Source: an uncultured Polaribacter sp. (GTDB taxonomy: Bacteria > Bacteroidota > Bacteroidia > Flavobacteriales > Flavobacteriaceae). From it: DNA of 48,378 nucleotides. The stretch spans positions 1-48,378 of the forward strand of contig CAJQQH010000097.1 of assembly GCA_905480405.1 (NCBI GenBank), written 5' to 3'. The position numbers and the translations under genes are program-made. Under the pieces are notes generated by a model that had not been told where the DNA came from, made no database searches, and worked only from the letters and a program-made list of their open reading frames with translations. Shown piece by piece: positions 7,667 to 17,184 of the stretch (position 1 is its first letter; the number at the start of each line of letters is the position of its first letter).

Positions 7667-9478
7667 CTATTGCACTTTATCTCCTCTTAATTTTCTATAC
7701 TTCTTTCTAGCTTCAACCAAGTAAATACTAGATGAGTGGTCAAAAATTATCTTCTGATAATATTCTTGTGCTTTTTCTGTGTTGTTTAGGTTGTTGTTAT
7801 ATATTTCTGCCACCATATAATAAACATCATCTGTTAAAAAACCTTGATTATCTGCCGCAATTATTTTTGCTAAACTTAAAATTGCTTCTTCGTATTTTTT
7901 CTGTTTGATAAATAATTTTGCTTGAAAAAATAGTACATCATCATAAATAACTTCTCCAGGAACTAAACCATTTGGAAGAATTTCTTTATAAACAAACAAA
8001 CCTTCTAATTCAGATAATGCCTCCTCATCTTTATTTTGATAAGCCAGCAATTCTGCTCTCGCCAATTGTTTTAATCCAGAAGGGATAGAATCTACAGGTT
8101 CATTGTCTGAGATTTTTAAAAACAAATCTACAGCATCGTTTGCAATAAGTTGAGTTGTAGATCCTTTTAAAACTTTTAGTTGTGCTTTTGCCCAAGTAAA
8201 ATCTCCTTTAAAATAACTAGTTTGTGCTACTTTAAAACGAGCCTGTTGTGCTAGTTCATGATTTTTTAGTTGTGTTTGAATTTGAGAAAAATAGATTAAT
8301 GCTTTATTAAACTTACTTGTAAATACTAAAACATCGCCAAGTTTTAGTTTAATTCTTGCTTTATCAAATTTTGTTCTAGACAATGCTAAAGCTTCTTCTA
8401 ATACAGTTTTCGCTTTCTCAGGATTGTTTTTGCTAAATGTTAAAAAATCTGCATATTCAACTTGTAATTTTATAGTAAATTGATTTTTACCAAACTGAGA
8501 AAATAATGATTGAAATAATTGATCTGTTTCTGGGTTTTCTGATGCTATTGCAATTTTTGATAAGTATAGGTTTGCATCAATTTTCTCTTCTTTTATAATT
8601 GATTTTTCGTTGATAAAATCGAAACATAACTTTGAAGATTCATAGTTTTTATTTTCAAAAGCTATTTTTCCTAAGTCAAAAATTACAGATAAGTCTGTAG
8701 GGTTTCTTTGATATAAAGCTTTCTCTTGTATTAATGCTTTGTTGTATTGTTTTTGTTGTGTAAATAGCCAACTTAATAAAACATTCCATTCATTTTTAGG
8801 GTTGCTTATAGATTTTCTTAAAAGTGTTTTTCTAAATAAAATATTGGTTTCACTTTCTGGGTCATCCGTAATATACTTACTAGCATACCTTTGTACTAAA
8901 TTTAGGTAACTTTCTTGTTTATCAATTAAATTTATATAGGATTCAAACATTTTTTTGAATTCTCCTTTTTCTCCATAAATCTGTGCAATTTGAAAATTGT
9001 AATTTGCATTAGGATTTTTATCCATTGCTTTTTCATAAGCTAAAATTGCATTGTCTAATAAACTATAGTCTTTAAAAAGACGACCAATTGTACCGCCATA
9101 AGCAGCATTTTTATCTAAAGATTTTATGGCCTTTTGGTAATTTGTATTTGCTAATTCTTTAAGTTGTTGACGCTCGTAATTATATCCTAGAAATACATAC
9201 AAATAAATTTGAGATGCATTTTTTTGAATCCTCTTTTTAAGTAAATTTTCTACAATTTTAAAATTATCTGTCTGTTGATAGCAAGTAATTAATCTGTTAA
9301 GATAGGTTGTGTTAAACGGACTCTTATCATATAACTTTTTGTAAATCTGAGTTGCTTTTTCATATTCTCCTTGTCTGTAATAATTTTCGGCTAATTGAAA
9401 ATCGTTTTGTGTGGTCTTCTTTTGTGCAATAGAGAAGGTGCTTATAAATAGGAAAACAACAAGAAAATATTTTTTCAT
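7667..9478 (-). CDS. Tetratricopeptide repeat protein, exported
   Basis: Signal peptide MKKYFLVVFLFISTFSIAQ followed by many TPR-like repeats. The tracked start (TTG 9487) lies inside a -7 element, so ATG 9478 is preferred. Confidence 0.85.
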   Translation of the reverse strand: MKKYFLVVFLFISTFSIAQKKTTQNDFQLAENYYRQGEYEKATQIYKKLYDKSPFNTTYLNRLITCYQQTDNFKIVENLLKKRIQKNASQIYLYVFLGYNYERQQLKELANTNYQKAIKSLDKNAAYGGTIGRLFKDYSLLDNAILAYEKAMDKNPNANYNFQIAQIYGEKGEFKKMFESYINLIDKQESYLNLVQRYASKYITDDPESETNILFRKTLLRKSISNPKNEWNVLLSWLFTQQKQYNKALIQEKALYQRNPTDLSVIFDLGKIAFENKNYESSKLCFDFINEKSIIKEEKIDANLYLSKIAIASENPETDQLFQSLFSQFGKNQFTIKLQVEYADFLTFSKNNPEKAKTVLEEALALSRTKFDKARIKLKLGDVLVFTSKFNKALIYFSQIQTQLKNHELAQQARFKVAQTSYFKGDFTWAKAQLKVLKGSTTQLIANDAVDLFLKISDNEPVDSIPSGLKQLARAELLAYQNKDEEALSELEGLFVYKEILPNGLVPGEVIYDDVLFFQAKLFIKQKKYEEAILSLAKIIAADNQGFLTDDVYYMVAEIYNNNLNNTEKAQEYYQKIIFDHSSSIYLVEARKKYRKLRGDKVQ

Positions 9479-9484
9479 AATGAT

Positions 9485-9492
9485 CAAAGATA
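9485..9492 (-). promoter_or_regulatory. -7 promoter element TATCTTTG for the TPR gene
   Basis: caaagata on + strand; 6 nt between the element and ATG 9478. Confidence 0.5.
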
Positions 9493-9554
9493 ATCAAGAT
9501 AAATGTTAAATTTTTATTAAACCAGTCTATTTTTCAATGTTAGACTGTAACGTT

Positions 9555-9570
9555 TTGGCACGAATATTGT
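9555..9570 (+). promoter_or_regulatory. Putative sigma-54 (-24/-12) promoter
   Basis: TTGGCACGAATATTGT against consensus YTGGCACG-N4-TTGC; spacing exact, -12 is GT rather than GC. Confidence 0.5.
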
Positions 9571-9602
9571 CTATAGAGTATATAACCAATCAAAACATTA
9601 GT

Positions 9603-9746
9603 ATGAAAGATTTAACTAACAAATACGAAAGTGCAAAAAACAACTCTATCGAGTTTATGAAAAACGGTCAAATTAGTGCTTATTTTAATGCACTTTTAGA
9701 AATGAATAAATACAAAAGATTAATGGTTGCTGTAGTTGCAAACTAA
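9603..9746 (+). CDS. 47-aa conserved-looking small protein of unknown function
   Basis: MKDLTNKYESAKNNSIEFMKNGQISAYFNALLEMNKYKRLMVAVVAN; the tracked start 9537 would overlap the promoter. Confidence 0.7.
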   Translation: MKDLTNKYESAKNNSIEFMKNGQISAYFNALLEMNKYKRLMVAVVAN

Positions 9747-9762
9747 AGTTAATTTGTATTCA

Positions 9763-9809
9763 TCAGTTTACAGTAAGCAGTCTTAAAACGGACTGCCAAC
9801 TGCTACTGA
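9763..9809. repeat. CAGT-periodic intergenic inverted repeat, copy 2
   Basis: TCAGTTTACAGTAAGCAGTC-ttaaaacg-GACTGCCAACTGCTACTGA forms an imperfect hairpin between convergent genes. Confidence 0.65.
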
Positions 9810-9816
9810 ATATTCT

Positions 9817-11091
9817 TTACTTTATATAGTCAAATCCGCAATAAGGTACCAATACATCTGGTATTTTTATTCCGTCTGCCGTTTGATAGTTTTCTAAAAT
9901 ACCTGCTAAAACTCGTGGTAAAGCTAATGAACTACCGTTTAAAGTGTGTGCTAATTCGCTTTTACCTTCTTTGTTTTTAAAACGAAGTTTTAATCTATTT
10001 GCCTGAAAAGCTTCAAAGTTAGATGCAGAACTAATTTCTAACCACCTATCTTGTGCCGTAGAAAATAATTCGAAATCGAAAGTTAATGCAGCTGTAAAAC
10101 CTGTATCTCCACCACATAAACGTAAAATTCTATACGGTAACTTTAACTCTCTTAAAATTTCTTTTATATGTTCTACCATGCCGTTTAAAGCTTGGTAAGA
10201 GTTATCTGGGTGTTCTATTCTTACAATTTCTACTTTGTCAAATTGATGTAATCTATTTAAGCCACGAACATGTGCACCATAACTACCCGCTTCACGTCTA
10301 AAACAAGGCGTATAACCAGTAACCGATATTGGAAATTCTGATTCTTGCAATAAATTACCACGAAACATATTTGTAATTGGTATTTCTGCAGTTGGTATTA
10401 AATATAAGTCATCTACTGTAGAATGATACATTTGCCCATCTTTATCTGGTAATTGACCTGTTGCAGTTGCAGAAGCTTCATTAACAAGATGCGGAACTTG
10501 TACTTCTGTATAACCAGCTTTTGTGTTTTTGTCTAAAAAATAATTAATTAAAGCACGTTGTAATCTTGCACCTTTACCTTTATAAACTGGGAAACCAGCA
10601 CCAGTAATTTTGTTACCTAATTCAAAATCGATAATGTCGTATTTCTTAGCTAATTCCCAATGAGGTAATGCATTTTCTCCTAAATCAGGAATTGATCCTT
10701 CACTAAAAATGTTCTCATTATCTTCTTCAGACGTTCCTGCTTTTACAGATATGTGCGGTATATTAGGAATTTGATATAAAAGCGTTTGTAATTCTTCTGC
10801 ATAAGAGTTTAAACTCTCCGCTAATTCTTTAGATTTCTCTTTTAACTGTACAGTTTTTTCTTTTAAAAGATTTGCTTTTTGTACTTCTCCAGATTTAAAA
10901 AGTCCACCAATTTCTTTGGATAATTTATTAGATTCTGCCAAAGTATTATCCAACCCAACTTGAGTTGCTCTTCTGTTAACATCTGCTGTTAAAACTTGCT
11001 CAATAATAGTTTCTGCGTTTGCAAAATTTCGTTTTGCTAATCCTGCTAAAACGGTTTCTTTGTTTTCTCTAATAAAGTGTACTTGTAACAT
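9817..11091 (-). CDS. serS: Serine--tRNA ligase
   Basis: MLQVHFIRENKETVLAGLAKRNF..., motif 2/3 regions FRREAGSYGAHVRGLNRLHQFDKVE and NGSSLALPRVLAGILENYQTADG. Confidence 0.97.
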   Translation of the reverse strand: MLQVHFIRENKETVLAGLAKRNFANAETIIEQVLTADVNRRATQVGLDNTLAESNKLSKEIGGLFKSGEVQKANLLKEKTVQLKEKSKELAESLNSYAEELQTLLYQIPNIPHISVKAGTSEEDNENIFSEGSIPDLGENALPHWELAKKYDIIDFELGNKITGAGFPVYKGKGARLQRALINYFLDKNTKAGYTEVQVPHLVNEASATATGQLPDKDGQMYHSTVDDLYLIPTAEIPITNMFRGNLLQESEFPISVTGYTPCFRREAGSYGAHVRGLNRLHQFDKVEIVRIEHPDNSYQALNGMVEHIKEILRELKLPYRILRLCGGDTGFTAALTFDFELFSTAQDRWLEISSASNFEAFQANRLKLRFKNKEGKSELAHTLNGSSLALPRVLAGILENYQTADGIKIPDVLVPYCGFDYIK

Positions 11092-11112
11092 CTTTTCATG
11101 TTTTATAAGCCA

Positions 11113-11120
11113 CAAATATA
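11113..11120 (-). promoter_or_regulatory. -7 promoter element TATATTTG for serS
   Basis: caaatata on + strand, 21 nt upstream of ATG 11091. Confidence 0.45.
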
Positions 11121-11150
11121 CACGAAGATTAAGACTTTAGCAATGTAGTT

Positions 11151-12116
11151 TTAGAGATTGTTTTTTAAGTAATCTCTTGCAATTTCTTCATCTTTTTTAA
11201 GTTGATGAGTTAAGAGATCAATAGACTCAAATTTTTCTTCGTCACGTAAAAAATAAATAAGCTCAATCGTTAAGTTTTTATGATACAAATCTTGATTAAA
11301 ATCAAAGAAATGAACTTCTATTGTTTGATGGTTTCCATTTACAGTAGGTCTATTTCCAATATTCATCATCCCAAAAACTGTTTTCTTATCTATGGTAGAT
11401 TTTACAACATAAACTCCCGTTTTAGGAATTAGCTTGTACGATTCTTTTACGTCTATATTTGCTGTAGGATACCCTATTTTTCCGCCTAATCTTTTACCGT
11501 TTACTACATTTCCATTTAGCATAAAATTATATCCTAAATAATCATTTGCAGTTTTTAAATTACCGGCAGCTAATGCGCGTCTAATTTTTGTAGAACTTAC
11601 AGAAACAGTATCTATATCTTGTGCAGGTATTTCTTCAACCTTAAACTCATATAAATGGCTATATTCTGTTAGTTGCGTAATATTACCTTCTCTGTTTTTT
11701 CCAAAATGATGATCGTAGCCAATAATTAATTTAGAAATTTTAAGCTGATTTACCAAAATATCTCTCACAAATTCAAGCGCAGACATTCTAGAAAACTCTT
11801 TACTAAAAGGATGAATAATTAAATAATCTAAACCTGTTTTAGCTAATAAAGCAGCACGTTCATCAATGGTATTAATTAATTCTATAGAAGCATCTTTTTG
11901 TAAAACCATTCTAGGATGCGGAAAAAAAGTTAAAACCACAGATTTTTTGTTGGCTTTTTTGGCTTCTTTAACTAGTTTTTCAATAATTTTTTGATGCCCA
12001 AAATGTACGCCATCAAAAGTGCCAATGGTTACATATGTTTCCTCTTTAACAGAGAATTTAGAGGTGTTTTGTACGATATTCAAAAAAAGAAATTTTTGTA
12101 AAGAACAAATGTACAA
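11151..12116 (-). CDS. ribF: Bifunctional riboflavin kinase/FAD synthetase RibF
   Basis: VTIGTFDGVHFGHQKIIEKL, IIGYDHHFGKNREGN, GKRLGGKIGYPTANI, RDEEKFESIDLLTHQLKKDEEIARDYL. True start is probably internal to the tracked one. Confidence 0.95.
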   Translation of the reverse strand: MYICSLQKFLFLNIVQNTSKFSVKEETYVTIGTFDGVHFGHQKIIEKLVKEAKKANKKSVVLTFFPHPRMVLQKDASIELINTIDERAALLAKTGLDYLIIHPFSKEFSRMSALEFVRDILVNQLKISKLIIGYDHHFGKNREGNITQLTEYSHLYEFKVEEIPAQDIDTVSVSSTKIRRALAAGNLKTANDYLGYNFMLNGNVVNGKRLGGKIGYPTANIDVKESYKLIPKTGVYVVKSTIDKKTVFGMMNIGNRPTVNGNHQTIEVHFFDFNQDLYHKNLTIELIYFLRDEEKFESIDLLTHQLKKDEEIARDYLKNNL

Positions 12117-12277
12117 TAACTGAAATTGATAACGAAAAGAAAACGATGGGGTTTTTTTAGTGAATTGTTACCTAATAAAGACCTTATTTTTTGTGATTAC
12201 CATAAAATTTGTATACAAATATTCAATAATTCAAAAAAAATTGTATTTTGCGAAGTAGTTAACAAATAATTCAAATT

Positions 12278-15094
12278 ATGATAAAAAAATTTTTACTAAT
12301 TGCGTTTGTGGTTTTTGGTAGTGCAGCTATGTTTGCTCAAACAACCATTACAGGTACTGTAAAAGACGCAAAAACAGGAGAGACACTTCCTGGTGCTAAT
12401 ATTAAAATTTCTAGAAAAGCTGTAGGAACAAATACAGATTTTGATGGAATGTTTGTTTTAAGTACAACAGACGCTCCTCCATTTACGTTAGAAATTTCTA
12501 TGTTAGGGTTTCAAACAACAAAGGTTGAAATAACTAAAAACAATCAAAAAGTTGAGGTTAGTTTAACAGAAAACGCAACATCTTTAGACGAAATAGTTGT
12601 TTCTGCATCTAGAACTCCAGAACGTATTATGGAGTCTCCTGTAACTGTAGAAAGAATGGATTCTAGAGCAATTAAAAACACCTCTGCACCGTCTTTTTAT
12701 GATGGTTTAGAAAATTTAAAAGGTGTAGATGTTAACACTAATAGTTTAACATTTAAGTCTGTTAATACAAGAGGGTTTGCTACATTTTCTAATACACGTT
12801 TTATGCAGTTAGTAGATGGTATGGATAATTCATCACCAGCATTAAACTTTGCATTAGGTAACTTATTAGGTATGTCTGAATTAGATGTAAAAACAGTTGA
12901 ATTATTACCAGGAGCTTCTTCTGCATTATATGGTGCAAATGCTTTTAATGGTATTATGTTTATGACAAGTAAAAGTCCTTTTGATGATCAAGGAATTAGT
13001 CTTTCTTTAAAAGGAGGTATTACAAGTCAAGCTGCAGCTGGTAATAATGAGTATAAAGATTTTAACATTAGAATGGCACATGCTTTTTCTGATAAATTTG
13101 CAGTAAAAGCAACTTTATCTTATTTAAAAGGTGAAGAATGGCATGCTACTGATTACAGAAATACTGCAAACGGAGTTTACGCTTCTGGAGATAGAAATTC
13201 TGATAGAAATTATGATGGTTTAAATGTTTATGGAGATGAGGTTTCTACAAACATTAGAGGTGTGGCTCAAACTTTAGAGTCTTTAGGTATTTTACCTGGT
13301 GGTGCAGCTGCATTAGTACCAAGTGAAAGTATAAGTAGAACAGGTTATAATGAGGTAGATTTAATGAGCTATGAGGCTAAAAGTGTTAAATTTGGAACGT
13401 CATTAAATTATAGACCTTGGGGTAACGATCGTTTAGAGATTATTTGGAATTCTAAATTTGGTGTTGGTAATACTATTTATCAAGGAACAAATAGATACAA
13501 TATTAAAGACTTTTTTATGGAACAACATAAATTAGAATTTAAAGGCAAAAACTTTTTTGTAAGAGGTTATGTTACTAGTGAAGATGCAGGTAATTCTTAC
13601 GATTCTCGTTTTGCAGCAATTAATATTAACAGATCATGGAAAGATGACAATACTTGGTTTGGAGAGTATGTAGGAGCTTATGTTTTAGGAACTCTTAGTG
13701 GTCTAACATCTGATCAAGCACATGCAGCTGGTAGACAAACAGCAGAGGCTGGTAGATTATTACCAGGTTCAAGTGCATTTAATGCTGCATTTAATGAGAT
13801 AATTCAAAATCCAGATTTAACTACTGGAGCAAAATTTCAGGATAACACAAAGTATTACCATGCAGATGCAAACTATAATTTCCAAGATTACATAGATTGG
13901 GCAGATATACAAGTTGGTGGTTCTTACAGACTATATTCTTTAAACTCTAACGGAAGTATCTTTACAGATTATGATGGACCAATCGAATATAATGAATTTG
14001 GTGTTTACACTCAATTACAAAAGAAATTTTTAGAAGATGATCGTTTAAAGTTTACAGCTTCTGTTCGTTACGATAAAGCACAAAATTTTAAAGGTAACGT
14101 ATCTCCAAGAATATCTTTAGCGTATGCAGCTGGAGAAAACAAAAATCAAAATTTTAGAGCATCTTTTCAAACAGGTTTTAGAAACCCTACAACACAAGAT
14201 CAATATATTGGTTTAAATGCAGGTAGAGCTTATTTAGTGGGTTCTGCTCCAGATAATTTAGATAGATATCAAACTCAGCCATTATTAGTAAGTGGTTTTG
14301 GTCAAGGTATTTTAGGTTCTTCAACGATAGAAATGTCGGGTAGAGCAGCTTATGAAAACGCATTTTCTGCTAGTTCTGTTACAGATTTTGCTGCAGGAAA
14401 AGTTGCAACGCCTACTGTTGCTAATGTAGCTTTAGTAGCTCCAGAAAAGGTTACTGCTTACGAAGTTGGTTATAGAGGTTTGGTAGAAGCAGGAGAGCAA
14501 AGAATAACTGTAGATTTAAGTGTTTATTATAACAGTTATGAAGATTTTATTGCTGGTAAAAATGTTGTTTCACCATTTTATGGAACAGTAGGAGATAACT
14601 CTTTATCTTTAGCAGCTTTAGGTAATGGAGATTATACTGTTTTTCAAACATATACAAACTCAGCAGCAGATATTAGTTCTTATGGTGCTACAATTGGTTT
14701 AAATACTAAAATTTTAAATGGTTTTAACTTAGGATTAAATTATACATATGCTAAATTTGATTTTGATCAAGCATCGGATCCAGATTTTGAAGCAGGATTT
14801 AATACTCCAGAACATAAAGTTAAAGTACAATTTGGTAAAAGAGATTTGTTCAAAAACTTTGGATTTAATATTAACGCAAGATGGCAAGATGAATATAGAT
14901 GGGAATCTACTTTCTTAGATGCAACAATTGGTTCTAGAACAGTTTTAGACGCTCAAATTAACTATAGAGTTCCTAACTTAAAATCTGTTTTTAAATTAGG
15001 AGGAGCTAATTTAACAGGTAAAGAATATGTAAGTGCTCCAGGTGTTGGTGCAGTTGGTTCTCAATATTACCTTTCTTGGACAATAAATAACTAA
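12278..15094 (+). CDS. TonB-dependent receptor with carboxypeptidase-like regulatory domain
   Basis: Signal peptide, TITGTVKDAKTGETLPGANIKI domain, plug SLDEIVVSASRTPERIMESPVTVERMD, beta-barrel. Confidence 0.92.
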   Translation: MIKKFLLIAFVVFGSAAMFAQTTITGTVKDAKTGETLPGANIKISRKAVGTNTDFDGMFVLSTTDAPPFTLEISMLGFQTTKVEITKNNQKVEVSLTENATSLDEIVVSASRTPERIMESPVTVERMDSRAIKNTSAPSFYDGLENLKGVDVNTNSLTFKSVNTRGFATFSNTRFMQLVDGMDNSSPALNFALGNLLGMSELDVKTVELLPGASSALYGANAFNGIMFMTSKSPFDDQGISLSLKGGITSQAAAGNNEYKDFNIRMAHAFSDKFAVKATLSYLKGEEWHATDYRNTANGVYASGDRNSDRNYDGLNVYGDEVSTNIRGVAQTLESLGILPGGAAALVPSESISRTGYNEVDLMSYEAKSVKFGTSLNYRPWGNDRLEIIWNSKFGVGNTIYQGTNRYNIKDFFMEQHKLEFKGKNFFVRGYVTSEDAGNSYDSRFAAININRSWKDDNTWFGEYVGAYVLGTLSGLTSDQAHAAGRQTAEAGRLLPGSSAFNAAFNEIIQNPDLTTGAKFQDNTKYYHADANYNFQDYIDWADIQVGGSYRLYSLNSNGSIFTDYDGPIEYNEFGVYTQLQKKFLEDDRLKFTASVRYDKAQNFKGNVSPRISLAYAAGENKNQNFRASFQTGFRNPTTQDQYIGLNAGRAYLVGSAPDNLDRYQTQPLLVSGFGQGILGSSTIEMSGRAAYENAFSASSVTDFAAGKVATPTVANVALVAPEKVTAYEVGYRGLVEAGEQRITVDLSVYYNSYEDFIAGKNVVSPFYGTVGDNSLSLAALGNGDYTVFQTYTNSAADISSYGATIGLNTKILNGFNLGLNYTYAKFDFDQASDPDFEAGFNTPEHKVKVQFGKRDLFKNFGFNINARWQDEYRWESTFLDATIGSRTVLDAQINYRVPNLKSVFKLGGANLTGKEYVSAPGVGAVGSQYYLSWTINN

Positions 15095-15112
15095 TAATAA
15101 TTAAGATATTTT

Positions 15113-16621
15113 ATGAAAAATTATAAATATATAGGTTTGTTTCTTTTATCACTTGGGTTTGTTTCTTGTGATGTAGATAACGAATTAGAAACGATACCTG
15201 CAGAAGTTGTTGCAAATGTAGCATTAAATACAAACGGATTAGATTTCTCTAAGTACGTTTCTGTTGGTGCATCTTTTACAGCAGGTTATACAGACGGAGC
15301 AATGTTTGCTGCAGCTCAAGGAAATTCTTTTCCTAATATTTTAGCTTCAAAATTTGGAACCGATTTTAAACAGCCTTTAATGGCAGATAATATTGGAGGT
15401 TTAGTGTATGCAGGAGCAGCTGTACAACCACCAAGATTTTATTTTGATGGTTCTGGTCCGGCAAGATTACCTGTTTTACCAACTACAGAGTTAACAACAG
15501 TTCTTTCTGGTCCTTTTAATAACTTTGGTGCTCCTGGAGCAAAAAGTTTTCACTTAGGTGTACCTGGTTATGGGCAATTAAACCCTTATTTTGGTAGAAT
15601 GGCTTCTACACCTGGAGCAACAGTTATGGGAGATGCTTTAGCTCAAAGTCCAACATTTTTTACGTTATCAGAAATTGGTGGTAATGATGTTTTAGGATAT
15701 GCACTTTCTGGAGGTTCTGGAGTAGATCAAACAGGAAACTTTGATCCAGCTACTTATGGAATTAATGATATTACTGATCCTAATGTTTTTGCACAAGTTT
15801 TTAGTGGTATGGTTACTGCTTTAACAGCAAATGGAGCAAAAGGAGTTGTAGCTAATTTACCTTACATTACAGATTTAGCTAATTTTACAACAGTGCCTTA
15901 TAATGCAGTGCCCTTAGACGCAGCTACTGCCGGTTTATTAAATGCTGGTTATGCACCATATAATGGTGGAATTCAACAAGCTTTTGGCTTTTTAGTTCAA
16001 TTGCAATTAATGACACAAGAACAAGCTTCAGCTGAAATAGCGAAAAGAACAATTAACTTTACTGAAGGACAAAACGCTGTAGTTATTGTTGATGAAGATT
16101 TAACAGACTTAGAAGCTTTAAATCCTGCGTTTGCTGGATTAAAACAATATAGACATGCTACTTCAGAAGATTTATTATTATTAGCAAATGCTGCTTTTAT
16201 TGGTACTACCGTTGGTGGAAATGCTCAATTAATAAACGGAGTTTCTGTTCCTTTAGGTGACGAGTGGGTTTTAACACCACAAGAACAAGGGGCTATTAAG
16301 ACAGCTACAGATGCATATAATACAACTATAGCTGCAGTTGCTGGTGCAAACCCAAATGTTGCCTTAGTAGATTTTAATAGTGTTTTAACTGAAGCTTCTA
16401 CTGGTATTATGTTTGATGATTATACAATGACAACTAATTTAGTAACTGGTGGTTTAGTTAGTTTAGATGGTGTACATTTAACTGCAAGAGGTTATGCTTT
16501 AATGGCAAACAAAATTTTAGCAGCAATGGATGCAGAATTTGGATCTAACTTTACTTCTGCTACAGATGGTTTAGCTAAAGCTGGAAACTACCCAACAAAT
16601 TACTCTCCTTCACTGAGATAG
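15113..16621 (+). CDS. SGNH/GDSL-hydrolase-like lipoprotein
   Basis: Lipobox LGFVSC; Block I variant YVSVGASFTAGYTDG, Block III GGNDVLGY, Block V DGVHLTARGY. Confidence 0.78.
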   Translation: MKNYKYIGLFLLSLGFVSCDVDNELETIPAEVVANVALNTNGLDFSKYVSVGASFTAGYTDGAMFAAAQGNSFPNILASKFGTDFKQPLMADNIGGLVYAGAAVQPPRFYFDGSGPARLPVLPTTELTTVLSGPFNNFGAPGAKSFHLGVPGYGQLNPYFGRMASTPGATVMGDALAQSPTFFTLSEIGGNDVLGYALSGGSGVDQTGNFDPATYGINDITDPNVFAQVFSGMVTALTANGAKGVVANLPYITDLANFTTVPYNAVPLDAATAGLLNAGYAPYNGGIQQAFGFLVQLQLMTQEQASAEIAKRTINFTEGQNAVVIVDEDLTDLEALNPAFAGLKQYRHATSEDLLLLANAAFIGTTVGGNAQLINGVSVPLGDEWVLTPQEQGAIKTATDAYNTTIAAVAGANPNVALVDFNSVLTEASTGIMFDDYTMTTNLVTGGLVSLDGVHLTARGYALMANKILAAMDAEFGSNFTSATDGLAKAGNYPTNYSPSLR

Positions 16622-16642
16622 TTGTTAAATTATAGATAAAAT

Positions 16643-16677
16643 AAAAAGGTTGAGAATTTAATTCTCAACCTTTTTTT
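16643..16677. terminator. Bidirectional terminator
   Basis: AAAAAGGTTGAGAAT-tta-ATTCTCAACCTTTTTTT. Confidence 0.88.
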
Positions 16678-17098
16678 ATTTTGAATATTTTTCAAGAAGT
16701 AAATAAATATCTTTTAATTCTTTTGGAGGATTTCCATGATCAAACTCAATAGACTCGTAACTTGTATTATTCTTTTTAATCGTAAACTTAGCAGATAAAG
16801 CGTTATCTGTAAATCGTTTGTTAGAAGGAGCTGTTAAATTTGCTATTTCCGATAGTTTAATACTGTAAACAATATTATTTATATCGTTTACTTGAATCTT
16901 GCTTAAAACTGTTGATTTTTTATCTGTATTCGATTTATAAAGAAGATTATTTTCTTTAAAGCCTATGCTTACAATACTACCTCTTGTTTGAGCCACATAA
17001 GAAATTTCAAAAGCAGTATTGATGTCTTTATCTTGTGCAGTACAACTTGTAAGTACAAATAGTAAAAAAGGAAATGTAATTTTAATTAATGTTTTCAT
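16676..17098 (-). CDS. Small hypothetical lipoprotein
   Basis: MKTLIKITFPFLLFVLTSCTAQ signal peptide/lipobox; no recognised domain. Confidence 0.75.
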   Translation of the reverse strand: MKTLIKITFPFLLFVLTSCTAQDKDINTAFEISYVAQTRGSIVSIGFKENNLLYKSNTDKKSTVLSKIQVNDINNIVYSIKLSEIANLTAPSNKRFTDNALSAKFTIKKNNTSYESIEFDHGNPPKELKDIYLLLEKYSK

Positions 17099-17133
17099 TA
17101 TCTAATAAATTTTTGAATTTTAAAAGTATAAAA

Positions 17134-17158
17134 AAAGACGTCTAAAAAAGACGTCTTT
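17134..17158. terminator. Terminator hairpin downstream of the M43 protease gene
   Basis: AAAGACGTCT-aaaaa-AGACGTCTTT. Confidence 0.6.
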
Positions 17159-17184
17159 AATATTTTAAAAATAGAATAGTTTAT

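Noticed and set aside
11920-11945. Partial match to the 35-bp motif (tgcggaaaaaaagttaaaaccaca) within ribF
   Set aside because: Inside coding sequence, core GGAAAACCAC interrupted, no following -7/terminator arrangement.
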